The translations under genes were made by a program, and so were the position numbers. Under the pieces are notes generated by a model, which saw only the letters and a list, made by a program, of their open reading frames with translations, had not been told where the DNA came from and ran no database searches. From Methanobacteriota archaeon (GTDB taxonomy: Archaea; Thermoplasmatota; Poseidoniia; Poseidoniales; Thalassarchaeaceae): a DNA stretch of 61,118 nucleotides. How positions within the stretch are numbered: position 1 is the first letter of the stretch; each line of letters begins with the position of its first letter. Positions 36,223 through 46,026 of the stretch are shown piece after piece. Where the stretch lies: NCBI GenBank assembly GCA_002722735.1, contig PBMR01000008.1, forward strand, positions 1 to 61,118, read 5' to 3'.

Positions 36223-39200
36223 TTAACCATTGTGGAGCGTCCTTCTGTGCAAAATTCCCAATAATGCGGGTGTCAGAACCATGCTGGCTAGCAGTGAGAG
36301 CCCGATCATTAAGGCGCAGAATAGGCCGAAAGTGGAGAAGAAGCCCATTTCGGATTGGTTGATCACCATGAAGCCGGCTATGTCGGAGACGGCCGAGCCA
36401 AATAGGGCCAGTCCTGAGGCACTCCCAACAGCTGCTAGGGATGCCATTGGCGTGACACCCTTCTCACGCTCCTCCCGGAACCGCTCCATCAAGTGAATCA
36501 CATAATCTATGCCTACCCCAAGGGACATGGCAGCGATGGCCACAGTGACCATGTTGAGCCCGTATCCCGCTAGAGCGACCAGTGCATAGAGCCAGATGAT
36601 TACGATGAAAATAGGCCCCGTGGTGACGGCAGCGATGGCAAACGGGGCCGTTCCCCAAAGCACTGAGAGGACTAATGCCAGTCCTGCGAAGGCGAGAGAG
36701 AAATCGGGCCCGAGCAGGAAGTACACGATTACTGCCATCACTGCCATGGGGGAGCCCACTCTGAGTGCATATGTTACGGGGGCCTCCATCCCCTCTTCCC
36801 AGCGCTGCCTGACAGGGGCCTCCTCCCGAAATCCCCACCACAGCGTGATCATGCAGAAGACCACCCCGAGCAGGAGGGTGTCTTGCATCTCGTCTTGCAT
36901 GGAGTCGGCCGCTACGAAGCGTATTACCGGCTCACCAGTGGGAATTGCCCAGGTAATGGGATAATCCTCGTCGGAATAGGCTTGTGAGACGTCACCACGA
37001 TCGCGGAGGGGGGAACGTGAGAGATTCTGGAGGGGGGACATGTCGCCCTCGAGTTGCACAAGCGCGGGCCCGACGAGAGCAAACTGTTCTGGACTCGAGA
37101 GACCGTAGCGAAGCGAGGCTCGGGGGTAGTGCGGGGTTCCTCCCGACTCAGTCAGCCAAGGTCGTTCGAAGTTGAGAGGCTCGGAAGATTGGATGAATTC
37201 CGCCGTGATGCTCGGTAGGAGGGGCGGGTATCCGCCACTCTCGGGCACGCCTCGAGTGAGGACGAATCCGTAGAGGAACAACAAGCAGTCGCGGTCTTCC
37301 AACGAAGGAAGTCCGAGAGGGTCCTTGTCGCACCCCAATCCTCCGTCATCTGCCGACGGGTCCCATCCGGCCTCTGTGAAGGGGGCGATATTCCACACCA
37401 TCGCCGCCTTGGCAAGAGTCAATATTCCGTCAATTGCCCGAAGCTCCACCTCTCCCGTGGGCAAGCGCGAAATCTGATCTGAGTCGTCGGGCCCGTGGGA
37501 ATTCAAATTGCTACGCAACTCGCCGAGGGCCACAATCACCTTCGGGTTGGCCATGTCACCCTCCACGAGAATGAACCCAGGCTCTCCTTCGTCACTGAAC
37601 CGCTCGTTGACCAAACCAATCCCGACTGCGAGGTCCGAGTCTGCCTCGAGGAAGTCCTCGACCTGGAAGTCTCCCTCGAGCGAGAGCATCAAGGGGCTTG
37701 CAATTAGTGTGAGTAGGATGGCGAGTGCTGCAACCAAGGGGGCTAATCGTGCCGAGCCCGTAGTCACGGATGCGAGCCAGGACTCGGGAATCATGTGAAC
37801 GAGCCCCTCACGTTCTTCGCGCAACTTGCCTCGGGATTCCATCCAGAGGTCTAGGTCTAGCCTGACCAATGGCACCCACAGGCCGGTGAGTATGAATGCG
37901 GAGAGCACCCCCAAACCAGCCTCGATGCCGAAAGATCGCAGGGCCGCTATGCTGGAGGTCATATTGGCCATGAACGCCATGATTGTGGTCGATGATGTCA
38001 GCAGGATAGCTCGACCCACCCTTCTGATCGATGTGTGAGCGGCCTGCTTCGGAGACATTCCCGCACGCCTCTCCTCCTTGTACCGGTGAAGTGCGTGAAG
38101 ACTGTCATCGATTCCGAGTGCGAGAACCAGGATGGGCAGGAGATTCGAGAACTGAGAGCGAAAAATAATCTCCAACGCAAATTTCTGGCCGAAAATCATG
38201 GCCCATCCTATCAGCCCCTGCATCCACAGCAGCGAGAGCAGCAGTCCAACGCCCACTATCCCGACGTCGGATGCCCTTCGCAGGCTGAACCACAGAAGGA
38301 GCACTACCACTCCCGTCATGATGGCCAGCAGGTAGGCGCTTGAGAGCAACTCACGGTTGATCTCGACATTGACGCTCTCCGCCAGCATCAACGTCACTAC
38401 TCTGTCGTCGCTTGCCCTCAGCTCTTCCTCAAGAGCGAGGTATAGCCATTCTACCGAGCATGGATCTCCTCCCGTCTCAGCACTCTCACGACATCCCTCA
38501 ACAGTATTCTGCACGGGCCTGGTGTCGAGGTTGACCCCGTCCCACTCGTAGCCGAACTCAGAACTGGAATTGAGCCACGAGAAACTCCAACCGTTGTTCT
38601 GCATGGAGTGCCTGTCGAAGTTCACGAGGAGCCACGCCGCCGAGGCGGACCAGCGTCCCGGGCCCCATTGCTCCGAGGTAATCGTCCCATCATCCTGCAT
38701 CTGTCCGCCTATAGGGCCGATGACAACGCTGCTCGGGTCAGATAGGAAGGCACGATCGTTGGATAGGAAGCGCAGGAAGGCCCCGTCGCTGTGGCTCGCC
38801 ATCCTATGAGCGGCCAGGTCGATATGAGCTTGGGTGACCCCAGGGTCATCGAAGGCAAGGCACTCTAGGACGCCGCAATCGCTCCAATTGGTCGGGGCCG
38901 GTGCCATCGTTAGCGTCTGTGAGTCTATCCTGGGGTTTGTGAGCACCGAAACACCCGACATGAAAGCTCTGAAGTCTGTGGTGAGGTCTAGGGCACCGAT
39001 GGTCGGCACGCCTGTAATCTCAGAGGCAAGGGGGAGGTAGAACTCGGAAATCTCGTGCTGCCGCATAATGGCTGCCTTGGCATCAATCTCCCTGAGAATG
39101 GTGAGATTCAGGATTCCTCCGACCGGCTCTCTGAGACCTGCGCCTTTCCCCGTGTAGTCGGCAATCAGAGGGGCTTCAGAGGCAGCCTCCCCAAAATGCT

Positions 39201-39435
39201 CGGAGTCGCGAACGAAAATTCCGAAGGCCCACAAGTTGCCCGCAGCCGTGAACTCCTCTCTCAGGACCTCATTGGCATCAAGCTCCGGAGACTCGAGGCT
39301 GTATGACTCGATGTCTATGGGGGAGAAGGTAGCCAAAAGCCCGGGAAGCATCAGTACGGAGATGACGAGGACGATGAAATGGGACTGCCTGCTTCTCGGA
39401 ACCAGAAAGTCCGCGACATGGGTGAAGTCCCTCAT
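36223..39435 (-). CDS. RND/MMPL-superfamily exporter-like protein
   Basis: ~12 TM in two halves; LALGIDDSLHALHRYKEERRAG and MSLGVGIDYVIHLMERFREEREKG repeats. Start set at MRDFTHVADF. Confidence 0.9.
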   Translation of the reverse strand: MRDFTHVADFLVPRSRQSHFIVLVISVLMLPGLLATFSPIDIESYSLESPELDANEVLREEFTAAGNLWAFGIFVRDSEHFGEAASEAPLIADYTGKGAGLREPVGGILNLTILREIDAKAAIMRQHEISEFYLPLASEITGVPTIGALDLTTDFRAFMSGVSVLTNPRIDSQTLTMAPAPTNWSDCGVLECLAFDDPGVTQAHIDLAAHRMASHSDGAFLRFLSNDRAFLSDPSSVVIGPIGGQMQDDGTITSEQWGPGRWSASAAWLLVNFDRHSMQNNGWSFSWLNSSSEFGYEWDGVNLDTRPVQNTVEGCRESAETGGDPCSVEWLYLALEEELRASDDRVVTLMLAESVNVEINRELLSSAYLLAIMTGVVVLLLWFSLRRASDVGIVGVGLLLSLLWMQGLIGWAMIFGQKFALEIIFRSQFSNLLPILVLALGIDDSLHALHRYKEERRAGMSPKQAAHTSIRRVGRAILLTSSTTIMAFMANMTSSIAALRSFGIEAGLGVLSAFILTGLWVPLVRLDLDLWMESRGKLREEREGLVHMIPESWLASVTTGSARLAPLVAALAILLTLIASPLMLSLEGDFQVEDFLEADSDLAVGIGLVNERFSDEGEPGFILVEGDMANPKVIVALGELRSNLNSHGPDDSDQISRLPTGEVELRAIDGILTLAKAAMVWNIAPFTEAGWDPSADDGGLGCDKDPLGLPSLEDRDCLLFLYGFVLTRGVPESGGYPPLLPSITAEFIQSSEPLNFERPWLTESGGTPHYPRASLRYGLSSPEQFALVGPALVQLEGDMSPLQNLSRSPLRDRGDVSQAYSDEDYPITWAIPTGEPVIRFVAADSMQDEMQDTLLLGVVFCMITLWWGFREEAPVRQRWEEGMEAPVTYALRVGSPMAVMAVIVYFLLGPDFSLAFAGLALVLSVLWGTAPFAIAAVTTGPIFIVIIWLYALVALAGYGLNMVTVAIAAMSLGVGIDYVIHLMERFREEREKGVTPMASLAAVGSASGLALFGSAVSDIAGFMVINQSEMGFFSTFGLFCALMIGLSLLASMVLTPALLGILHRRTLHNG

Positions 39436-39478
39436 AGCATGATTCCTAACGAGGGAGTATTTCACAGGTTGTGTAAGC

Positions 39479-40447
39479 TCACAGACCACTGTCCCTGAGG
39501 CTCTCAAGAGCATCTCGCTGGGACTCGCTGAGCTTGTCTGGTTCGGCGAGTGTGAATTCGATGTCGAGTGGCCCTCCAGAGTGACCGTGGCCCTGCAGCC
39601 TCCTACGGTCGCCGATGCGAGTCCCCTCGGGCACTTCGATCTGCACCCTCTTCCCTGCGGGAGTCCTGATTCTGACCTTGCCACCCAAGAGCAGAGTGGT
39701 GATTGGAACAATCACCTCCTGAATGAGCCTGCCATCCTCCCAGCGTCGCCCCTCCTCGGCGTCTAGTCTGAGCGTGATCAGCAGATCCCCCGACTCCCCT
39801 TCGGGATGTTCGTGCCCCATTCCCTTGAGGCGCATTAACTGCCCGTGCTCGGCATCCGGTGGGACCTTGACTGTCAATGTGCTACCCTTGGTCTGGACCC
39901 CCGTTCCATTGCAAGTCGAGCAGCGCTTGGGGGTTCCGAAGCTGGACCCTCTGCACTTGGTGCACCTCCTCATGCGACGATGGCTGAATTTGACCTCAGT
40001 GCCACTGACAGCCTGTTCCAGAGTTATGTCCAATCCAGCCTCAATGTCGGCCCCATGCGCTGATTGGGCTGGCTGGGGTCTCTGCGGGGGCTGCTGCTCG
40101 AAACGGACATCGAAACCCGGAGAGGCGGCAGCACCCCGCCCACCCATGAACTGGGAGATTATGTCACTCAGATCAACCCCGCCGAAGCCCCCTCCGAAGG
40201 GCGAGCCACCTCGTCCGCCCCGGAACATCTCCTCCATGCGCCCGCGCTGGTCGTGCTCACTGCGAGCTTCGGCAGTGCCGATAGCCTCGTAGGCGGCCTG
40301 AATCGCCTTGAAGCGCTCCTCGGCCGCCGCATCGTCAGGATTCCTGTCGGGGTGGTACTGTCGAGCAATCTTGCGGTACGCTCGCTTGATTTCGGCTTCA
40401 GTAGCGTCTTTGGAGACTCCGAGCACGTGGTACGGGTTCTCTGCCAT
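39479..40447 (-). CDS. DnaJ-family chaperone with shortened zinc-finger region
   Basis: NPYHVLGVSKDATEAEIKRAYRKIARQYHPDRNPDD; G/F region; CTKCRGSSFGTPKRCSTCNGTG (two CxxCxG motifs); DnaJ C-terminal domain. Confidence 0.92.
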   Translation of the reverse strand: MAENPYHVLGVSKDATEAEIKRAYRKIARQYHPDRNPDDAAAEERFKAIQAAYEAIGTAEARSEHDQRGRMEEMFRGGRGGSPFGGGFGGVDLSDIISQFMGGRGAAASPGFDVRFEQQPPQRPQPAQSAHGADIEAGLDITLEQAVSGTEVKFSHRRMRRCTKCRGSSFGTPKRCSTCNGTGVQTKGSTLTVKVPPDAEHGQLMRLKGMGHEHPEGESGDLLITLRLDAEEGRRWEDGRLIQEVIVPITTLLLGGKVRIRTPAGKRVQIEVPEGTRIGDRRRLQGHGHSGGPLDIEFTLAEPDKLSESQRDALESLRDSGL

Positions 40448-40481
40448 CGAATCTGTCCCACCGGGGCGTGTCTTCAACCTG

Positions 40482-41135
40482 ATGAGCGAAAGATGTGGCC
40501 GATGCGCTAATCACAAGGTCCGCATTCGAGATGCCATGGGCGTTGGGTGGGCCGTCTTCCGCAATTACGTCGGCCATGCCAAGGAGATATACGGCGACAT
40601 CACCGACTACCCGCGTTTCTTTCTGATGCCCCCCTCCGCCATGATAGAGGCAGACGAGGACGGCACCAATATCGTCACCTTGCTGGCTCCCGAGGAGCAC
40701 ATCGACTACGAGGTCGAGATGGTGACCCGACTCGGGGATGATCTCGAACCCTCGGAAATGTGCGTCGGTATCGACACGACCAACAGAACCCGACAGGGTC
40801 TTGCCAAGAAGAAGGGCTGGCCATGGCTCGAGGGCAAGGGCTTCCGGGGTTCTGGAGTACTTGGCACTTGGTCGCCCTGGGACGACAGGGCAGTCGAAAT
40901 CGGCCTCTCGCTGAATGGTGAGGTCAAGCAGCAGGCGTCCACCGAACTTATGGTGCACTCGGTGGACTCGATAATGAGGCACTTGAGGGAGTGGTACGAC
41001 CTCTCTCCTGGTGACTTTGTTTGGACGGGCACTCCGAAGGGCGTGGGACCGATGAACACGGGTGATGTCATCAGGGCGTGGATGAAGAATTCGGACGGTG
41101 AAATGATCAGCGTGCTCAATGCCGTCTGCGAGTAG
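40482..41135 (+). CDS. Fumarylacetoacetate hydrolase-family protein (start 40482 or 40536)
   Basis: VFRNYVGHAKEIYG; PRFFLMPPSAMIEAD; EVEMVTRLG; SPGDFVWTGTPKGVGPMNTGDVI. Confidence 0.85.
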   Translation: MSERCGRCANHKVRIRDAMGVGWAVFRNYVGHAKEIYGDITDYPRFFLMPPSAMIEADEDGTNIVTLLAPEEHIDYEVEMVTRLGDDLEPSEMCVGIDTTNRTRQGLAKKKGWPWLEGKGFRGSGVLGTWSPWDDRAVEIGLSLNGEVKQQASTELMVHSVDSIMRHLREWYDLSPGDFVWTGTPKGVGPMNTGDVIRAWMKNSDGEMISVLNAVCE

Positions 41136-41172
41136 GACAAACATTCAGTATCAACGTCCTCGGTGTCGTGCC

Positions 41173-42426
41173 ATGGAAGGGGGCACCCGGCGCATCACTG
41201 GAACCCGGCTGATCGACCACGATGGCTCCGTTCAGCAGGGTGATTTCCTGCTCCATCCCGATGGGACAATGTCACTCAGCAGGGGTGACGAGGACGTGGT
41301 CGAGATCATCGACGGCACGATGCGCTTGGTCACCCGTTCCTTCCAGAACTGGCACACACACCTCTCCATGGTGCTCAACAAGTCGATGGGTGAGGCGCTC
41401 CCTCTGATGGAGTGGCTCGAGACCTCGATCTTCCCAATAGAGAGGAACCTGACCGCCGAGTTCGTCGAGGTGGGCACGAGGGCAGCTGCCGCAGAGATGA
41501 TTGCCACTGGCACTACCTTCGCATGCGACATGTACTACCATCCAGATGTGGTCGGCCAGACACTCGCCGAGAGTGGAGTTCGGGGTATCGTCTGCGGGCC
41601 CATCACGGAATTCCCAACGCCCTCATACCCAAGGGGTTCCGAACAGGCCCTCAGCACCATGGAACGCCTTATTGCCGAGGGCTCTCCTAGTCCGGAGAGG
41701 GTCGACTACGGCATCGGCACCCACTCTGTCTACACCTGTTCTGAGGAGACTCTGAAAAGGGCCTCCGAGATATCCCGAGATACTGGCTGCACCTTGAGCA
41801 TCCACACCTCGGAGACAAGGAAGGAGGTCACAGACTGCCATGCCGAGCACGGCATGTACCCGATTGAGTACCTCGACTCGATCGACTACTTCACGGAGGG
41901 TACGGTTTGCGCACACTGCGGTTGGGTGACCAAGAGGGAGATGCGCATCCTCGCCGGCCATCAAGCCCACGCCGTCCATTGCCCCACCAGCAACCAGAAG
42001 CTAGCGTGCGGGGGCACGATGTCATATCCGGCGATGAGGCAGGCAGGCGTCGACGTGCGCCTGGGCACTGACGGTGCTGCGAGCAATAATGCCCTTGACA
42101 TGCGGGCCGAGGCCAAGGCCGCCAGCCTAGTCCAGCGTCACGACCACTGGGACGCTAGGATCCTCGATCCGACCGAGACGTGGCAGCTTGCAACCAACGG
42201 CTCCACTGATTGGGTCACGTGGGATCTTGATGACATCAGGATGCGACCATGGGGTCGTGACGGTAGACGCCTCCTCGCCAACCTGATCTACTCCGGTGGA
42301 GGGGTGCTCGACGTCTTCGTCGATGGGGAAACCCTGCGACGGGATGGAAGGACTCTGTCCATAGATGAGCACTCGGTCGCGAGAGCGCTGGAGGATGCCG
42401 TCACCGAGTACTACGCCGAACACTGA
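41173..42426 (+). CDS. Amidohydrolase (S-adenosylhomocysteine/methylthioadenosine deaminase-like)
   Basis: SFQNWHTHLSMVLNKSMGEALPLMEWLETSIFPIERNLT; HTSETRKEV; VCAHCGWVT; RLGTDGAASNNALDM. Confidence 0.9.
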   Translation: MEGGTRRITGTRLIDHDGSVQQGDFLLHPDGTMSLSRGDEDVVEIIDGTMRLVTRSFQNWHTHLSMVLNKSMGEALPLMEWLETSIFPIERNLTAEFVEVGTRAAAAEMIATGTTFACDMYYHPDVVGQTLAESGVRGIVCGPITEFPTPSYPRGSEQALSTMERLIAEGSPSPERVDYGIGTHSVYTCSEETLKRASEISRDTGCTLSIHTSETRKEVTDCHAEHGMYPIEYLDSIDYFTEGTVCAHCGWVTKREMRILAGHQAHAVHCPTSNQKLACGGTMSYPAMRQAGVDVRLGTDGAASNNALDMRAEAKAASLVQRHDHWDARILDPTETWQLATNGSTDWVTWDLDDIRMRPWGRDGRRLLANLIYSGGGVLDVFVDGETLRRDGRTLSIDEHSVARALEDAVTEYYAEH

Positions 42427-42472
42427 GGGTCCCGAGGCCGTCTCCTCAACCAAACCACTCCCATTCCACTTC

Positions 42473-43138
42473 TCAGTCACACAGGGAGACGACGTCATCG
42501 ACGAGCTGCTTGATTCCATTCCGCACATCGGCCACGCCGGGACCGAGCATGTATGCAGGGGTGCTGACCACCTTGTGCTCATGGTCTATCACGGCCTCCT
42601 CAACCGGACAGTCCACGTGCGTCGCCCCGCAGGTCTCCACTGCCTCTGCGGTGCCCGCATCCGTCCCGATAGTCAGAGCCACCCCCTTGCTTCCGAGGGT
42701 CATGGCGCCTACGCTTACGGGCGTGATGCAGATGAATCCCAATGGGTTGCCCGCTGCCTGGGTGGCTACCACAGCTGCAGCAACATCGGAATTTACGGTT
42801 CCCTCTGCCCCGTTAACGGCGAAGTCAGAGAGATTCTTCGCCCCACCAAATCCACCGGGGAAGACTAGCGCATCGTAGTCCGAAGGGTCGTAATCAGCGA
42901 GGTTGCTGACATCGCCTCGAGCGATGCGTGCACTCTCAACGAGCACACTCCTCGCTTCGCCCTCTGAAACAGTGCCACGGCTGTGGTCGATGACGTGCAT
43001 CTGCTCGATATCTGGTGCGAAGCAGTGCCATGTGGCACCCGCTTCCTCTATTGCTAGCAGCGTCAGTACGGCTTCATGGATTTCAGTTCCGTCGTACACG
43101 CCGCACCCGGAGAGGACAACGGCGACCTTCCGAGCCAT
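42473..43138 (-). CDS. elbB: ElbB-like DJ-1/PfpI-family protein
   Basis: VAVVLSGCGVYDGTEIHEAVLTLLAIEEAGATWHCFAPD; ALVFPGGFGGAKNLSDFA; GFICITPV. Confidence 0.9.
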   Translation of the reverse strand: MARKVAVVLSGCGVYDGTEIHEAVLTLLAIEEAGATWHCFAPDIEQMHVIDHSRGTVSEGEARSVLVESARIARGDVSNLADYDPSDYDALVFPGGFGGAKNLSDFAVNGAEGTVNSDVAAAVVATQAAGNPLGFICITPVSVGAMTLGSKGVALTIGTDAGTAEAVETCGATHVDCPVEEAVIDHEHKVVSTPAYMLGPGVADVRNGIKQLVDDVVSLCD

Positions 43139-43155
43139 GGGACCACACAGCCGGG

Positions 43156-43180
43156 CCCCTGCATCAATCCTTTGCAGGGG
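43156..43180 (-). promoter_or_regulatory. Stem-loop between aspS stop and elbB start
   Basis: CCCCTGCA-N9-TGCAGGGG, 8-bp perfect stem. Confidence 0.5.
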
Positions 43181-43185
43181 AATTC

Positions 43186-44595
43186 TCAGGGGGTCACGCG
43201 GCTTCGGTCACGGGGGAACAGCACGACCTCGCGAACGTTCCCCGCACCCGTGAGCACCATGAGCAGGCGGGCCACGCCAAGTCCCCAACCAGAGTGAGGG
43301 GGGGCGCCATAGCGGAATCCGTCTGTATAGAAGGTGAAATCGACAGGATCGAGGCCCATGTTGCGCAGATTCTGCTCAAGCACGTCAACACGGTGTTCGC
43401 GTTGGCCGCCGCTAGTCATCTCGTCGCGCCCGTAGTTGAGGTCGAAGCCCCGACTGAGTTGCCCGCCCGATGCACCCCCCTCTCCTTCCTTGTGATGGAT
43501 GTAGAACGGCTTCATCGTCATTGGCCAGCGAGGGATGAAGTGGAATCCCGGGTGCTGCGCGGCGATGATGTCGCAGTGATGGCTCTCGATGTCGTCACCC
43601 CACTCTATCTCACCACCGCCGGCCTTGACGATCTCGATGGCGTCACAGTAGTGGATGCGCGGGAACGGCACACTTGGAACCTCGATAGAAACGGGATCTT
43701 GGCCCTGGCCGGCACGGTATTCATTGATCACATCGATGAGGTCCTGATCGTTGGCTGCAACTTGGCTCCATATGTGGTGGATCATTCGCTCCTGCACACC
43801 CATCACGTCCTCGTCGTTCATCCACGCACCTTCGATATCGAAGGAGATGAACTCGTTGAGGTGGCGGTAGGTATCGTGCTTCTCGGCGCGGAAGGCCGGA
43901 CCAATCTCAAACACCCGCTCGAGCCCGCCGAGGACCGCTAGTTGCTTGTACAGCTGCGGGCTCTGCGAGAGGTATGCATCAGTCTCGAAGTACTTCATCG
44001 GGAACAGGTTGGTGCCGCCCTCAGCTGCAGCAGCAATAATCTTCGGAGTGTTGATCTCCTGGAAGCCCTCGGAGATCAGGTGGTCGCGTCCGTACTGGAG
44101 AACCTTGCTACGAAGTTGGAACATGGCGTTCACATGGCCACGTCTCAAGTCGAGGTGACGGTTGTCCAGCCTGACATCAAGTCCCACATGGACGTCGTCG
44201 GTCACGCCTACCGGTAGTGGGGCCGCAGCATCGGTAAGGACTCTAGCAGCCGTCACATTGATCTCGTTCTCCGGCGGGGGCGTGGGTTCGCCCTCGCGGA
44301 GTTTGGGCGGGCGCTTCTGGGCCACGGTCCCTGTGACTTGGATGGCCGACTCGCGGGTCGCCGACTGTATTGTAGCGAACGCCGACTCATCCATGTTGTC
44401 TCGCTTCAGGAAGGCTTGGATCCTACCGGTGCCATCACGAAGCATCAGGAAGCAAATTGCTCCCCTGCCCCGCACTGTCTCGGCGTAGCCGGACACGGTG
44501 ACCTCGGAGCCAATCATGTCCGCCCCATCAGCCACAACTTGGCCGATGGTGTGGGAGCGGTAAGCCGTAGGCTCCCATCCGCTGCTGCCCCTCAT
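43186..44595 (-). CDS. aspS: Aspartyl-tRNA synthetase (archaeal type; discrimination not determined)
   Basis: [75 protein letters not shown]. Confidence 0.93.
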   Translation of the reverse strand: MRGSSGWEPTAYRSHTIGQVVADGADMIGSEVTVSGYAETVRGRGAICFLMLRDGTGRIQAFLKRDNMDESAFATIQSATRESAIQVTGTVAQKRPPKLREGEPTPPPENEINVTAARVLTDAAAPLPVGVTDDVHVGLDVRLDNRHLDLRRGHVNAMFQLRSKVLQYGRDHLISEGFQEINTPKIIAAAAEGGTNLFPMKYFETDAYLSQSPQLYKQLAVLGGLERVFEIGPAFRAEKHDTYRHLNEFISFDIEGAWMNDEDVMGVQERMIHHIWSQVAANDQDLIDVINEYRAGQGQDPVSIEVPSVPFPRIHYCDAIEIVKAGGGEIEWGDDIESHHCDIIAAQHPGFHFIPRWPMTMKPFYIHHKEGEGGASGGQLSRGFDLNYGRDEMTSGGQREHRVDVLEQNLRNMGLDPVDFTFYTDGFRYGAPPHSGWGLGVARLLMVLTGAGNVREVVLFPRDRSRVTP

Positions 44596-44647
44596 CCCCC
44601 TTTCGTGTCGGCGCGGGGTTTTGAATGGTATTATCAGGCTCAGAGGC

Positions 44648-45127
44648 TTATGCATTCGTCAATCGCTCGAGGTATGCTTCGTCGAGATCGGGTGGGAAGG
44701 CCAGCCATCGAATGAGTACGAAGTTGAGGAATCCGAAAACGCAGGTGTTGATCAGCCATGCAATGTAGTGGTTGATGAGCCATTTCTCTATCATGACGTA
44801 CTCCAAGATCGTGGTCACTGTGAGTTGAGCGGTGTAGCACCAGAACGCCCTGTTCAGACTCGCAGAGTATGCGAAGGTTGAGTTGAATGTAAATTTGTAG
44901 TGCATGTAGTGTGCTTCGATGTTTCCGATGACATTGGACACCACCCAAGCTGAAACGGCGGTGTGAGCGTCCCAGAGATTGATCCAGTACAGGATCTGGT
45001 ACAAAGTGAAAGAGAATGCCGAGTTGAAGCAGCCTGTGATGTTGAATCTCATGAACTCCTTAAACACGGTAACTGAGGTCCACCTTACATCGGCTGCCCT
45101 CTTCTTGAGGTCGCTGATATGGCTCAT
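44648..45127 (-). CDS. GtrA-like small membrane protein
   Basis: EFMRFNITGCFNSAFSFTLYQILYWINLWDAHTAVSAWVVSNVIGNIEAHYMHYKFTF; four hydrophobic segments. Confidence 0.65.
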   Translation of the reverse strand: MSHISDLKKRAADVRWTSVTVFKEFMRFNITGCFNSAFSFTLYQILYWINLWDAHTAVSAWVVSNVIGNIEAHYMHYKFTFNSTFAYSASLNRAFWCYTAQLTVTTILEYVMIEKWLINHYIAWLINTCVFGFLNFVLIRWLAFPPDLDEAYLERLTNA

Positions 45128-45138
45128 GAGGAATGCAC

Positions 45139-45957
45139 TCACTCTTCTTCGTGAGGGGCAACCTTTGCGGCAATGAGCAGGAAGGCCGTATGCCCCATGG
45201 GTTGGTTGCCCGGCCTCACTCCACCTTTGCTTGCCTTCACCCACCGACGCTCCACTATCTCCCCCGCCCATTCGATGACTAGGCCCTGCTCATGGGCAGA
45301 CTCCCAGGACCGCTCGAGCTGAGCTGTGGTCGGGCAGTAGCAGGCGAGTCTTCCGCCAGTTCGCAGTAGTGGCTCAACGGCGGGTAAGACGCACCACGGC
45401 TCAGCTATGTCAATGATGGCGGCGTCGAGTGAGTCGCAGATGCCTGTAACGGTATGGCCGATGTCAGCCAAAAACCCCTCGATGAGATGCCAGTCTGGGA
45501 ATTCGGGAAGCACCTCTGCCAAGCGCTCCATATTTGCCCGTCCGACCTCTGCGTGCTCGGGTCTAGATTCGACCGAGATTAGCGTGCCTGCCGAGCCGAG
45601 TACATTGGCTAGATGCATGGCTAGGCCCGCTGAGCCATGACCTCCCTCAAGTACTCTAGAGCCCACTCCTATTCCCATCCAGGAGATGAGGAACCCAGAA
45701 TCCTTCGCACCGATTACCTGTGCTCTGCGAGCCATGTTCCGGCGGGCTTCTGGAAGTGCGGGGTCGACGATGGTCAGGGATTTCTGCCCGACGGTGATCC
45801 TGTCTCCGATACAGTAGCCGTCAAGGAGCTGCTTGGCGTCGAATCTGCCAAGCCCCTTCACCTTGACCTCACCAGGAGATCTCTGCAGCAAGTAGGCCCG
45901 ACCGTCATCCTCCCTCAGTGCGACCCATTCGCACCCACCTTGCTCGCTCACGGACAA
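45139..45957 (-). CDS. trmI: tRNA (adenine-N1)-methyltransferase TrmI-like
   Basis: ISWMGIGVGSRVLEGGHGSAGLAMHLANVLGSAGTLISVESRPEHAEVGRANMERL; AAIIDIAEPWCVL. Confidence 0.85.
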   Translation of the reverse strand: MSVSEQGGCEWVALREDDGRAYLLQRSPGEVKVKGLGRFDAKQLLDGYCIGDRITVGQKSLTIVDPALPEARRNMARRAQVIGAKDSGFLISWMGIGVGSRVLEGGHGSAGLAMHLANVLGSAGTLISVESRPEHAEVGRANMERLAEVLPEFPDWHLIEGFLADIGHTVTGICDSLDAAIIDIAEPWCVLPAVEPLLRTGGRLACYCPTTAQLERSWESAHEQGLVIEWAGEIVERRWVKASKGGVRPGNQPMGHTAFLLIAAKVAPHEEE

Positions 45958-46004
45958 TGGGGCATCTGAGTACGTTTCAAGTCACTTAACCCCAGTGCGT
46001 TGAA

Positions 46005-46022
46005 TTCGCCCTTAAGGGCGAA
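46005..46022. promoter_or_regulatory. 18-bp perfect palindrome TTCGCCCTTAAGGGCGAA in a divergent intergenic region
   Basis: Read directly; ends 4 nt before ATG 46027. Confidence 0.6.
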
Positions 46023-46026
46023 CAGC

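Noticed and set aside
35994-36264. Short ORFs 35994-36230 (-) and 35956-36264 (+) in the long intergenic region
   Set aside because: Composition looks non-coding, with no family resemblance; left as an intergenic question.
39436-39711. Upstream extension of the RND exporter ORF
   Set aside because: It overlaps the DnaJ C-terminal coding region; start at MRDFTHVADF (39435) is more plausible.
40398-41144. Minus-strand 248-aa ORF opposite the FAH-family gene
   Set aside because: No recognisable motifs; a mirror ORF of a strongly coding plus strand.
46002-46022. Cloning-vector contamination suggested by GAATTCGCCCTTAAGGGCGAA
   Set aside because: Only the core palindrome matches; flanks diverge from the vector and gene order continues normally. 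Kept only as a caution.
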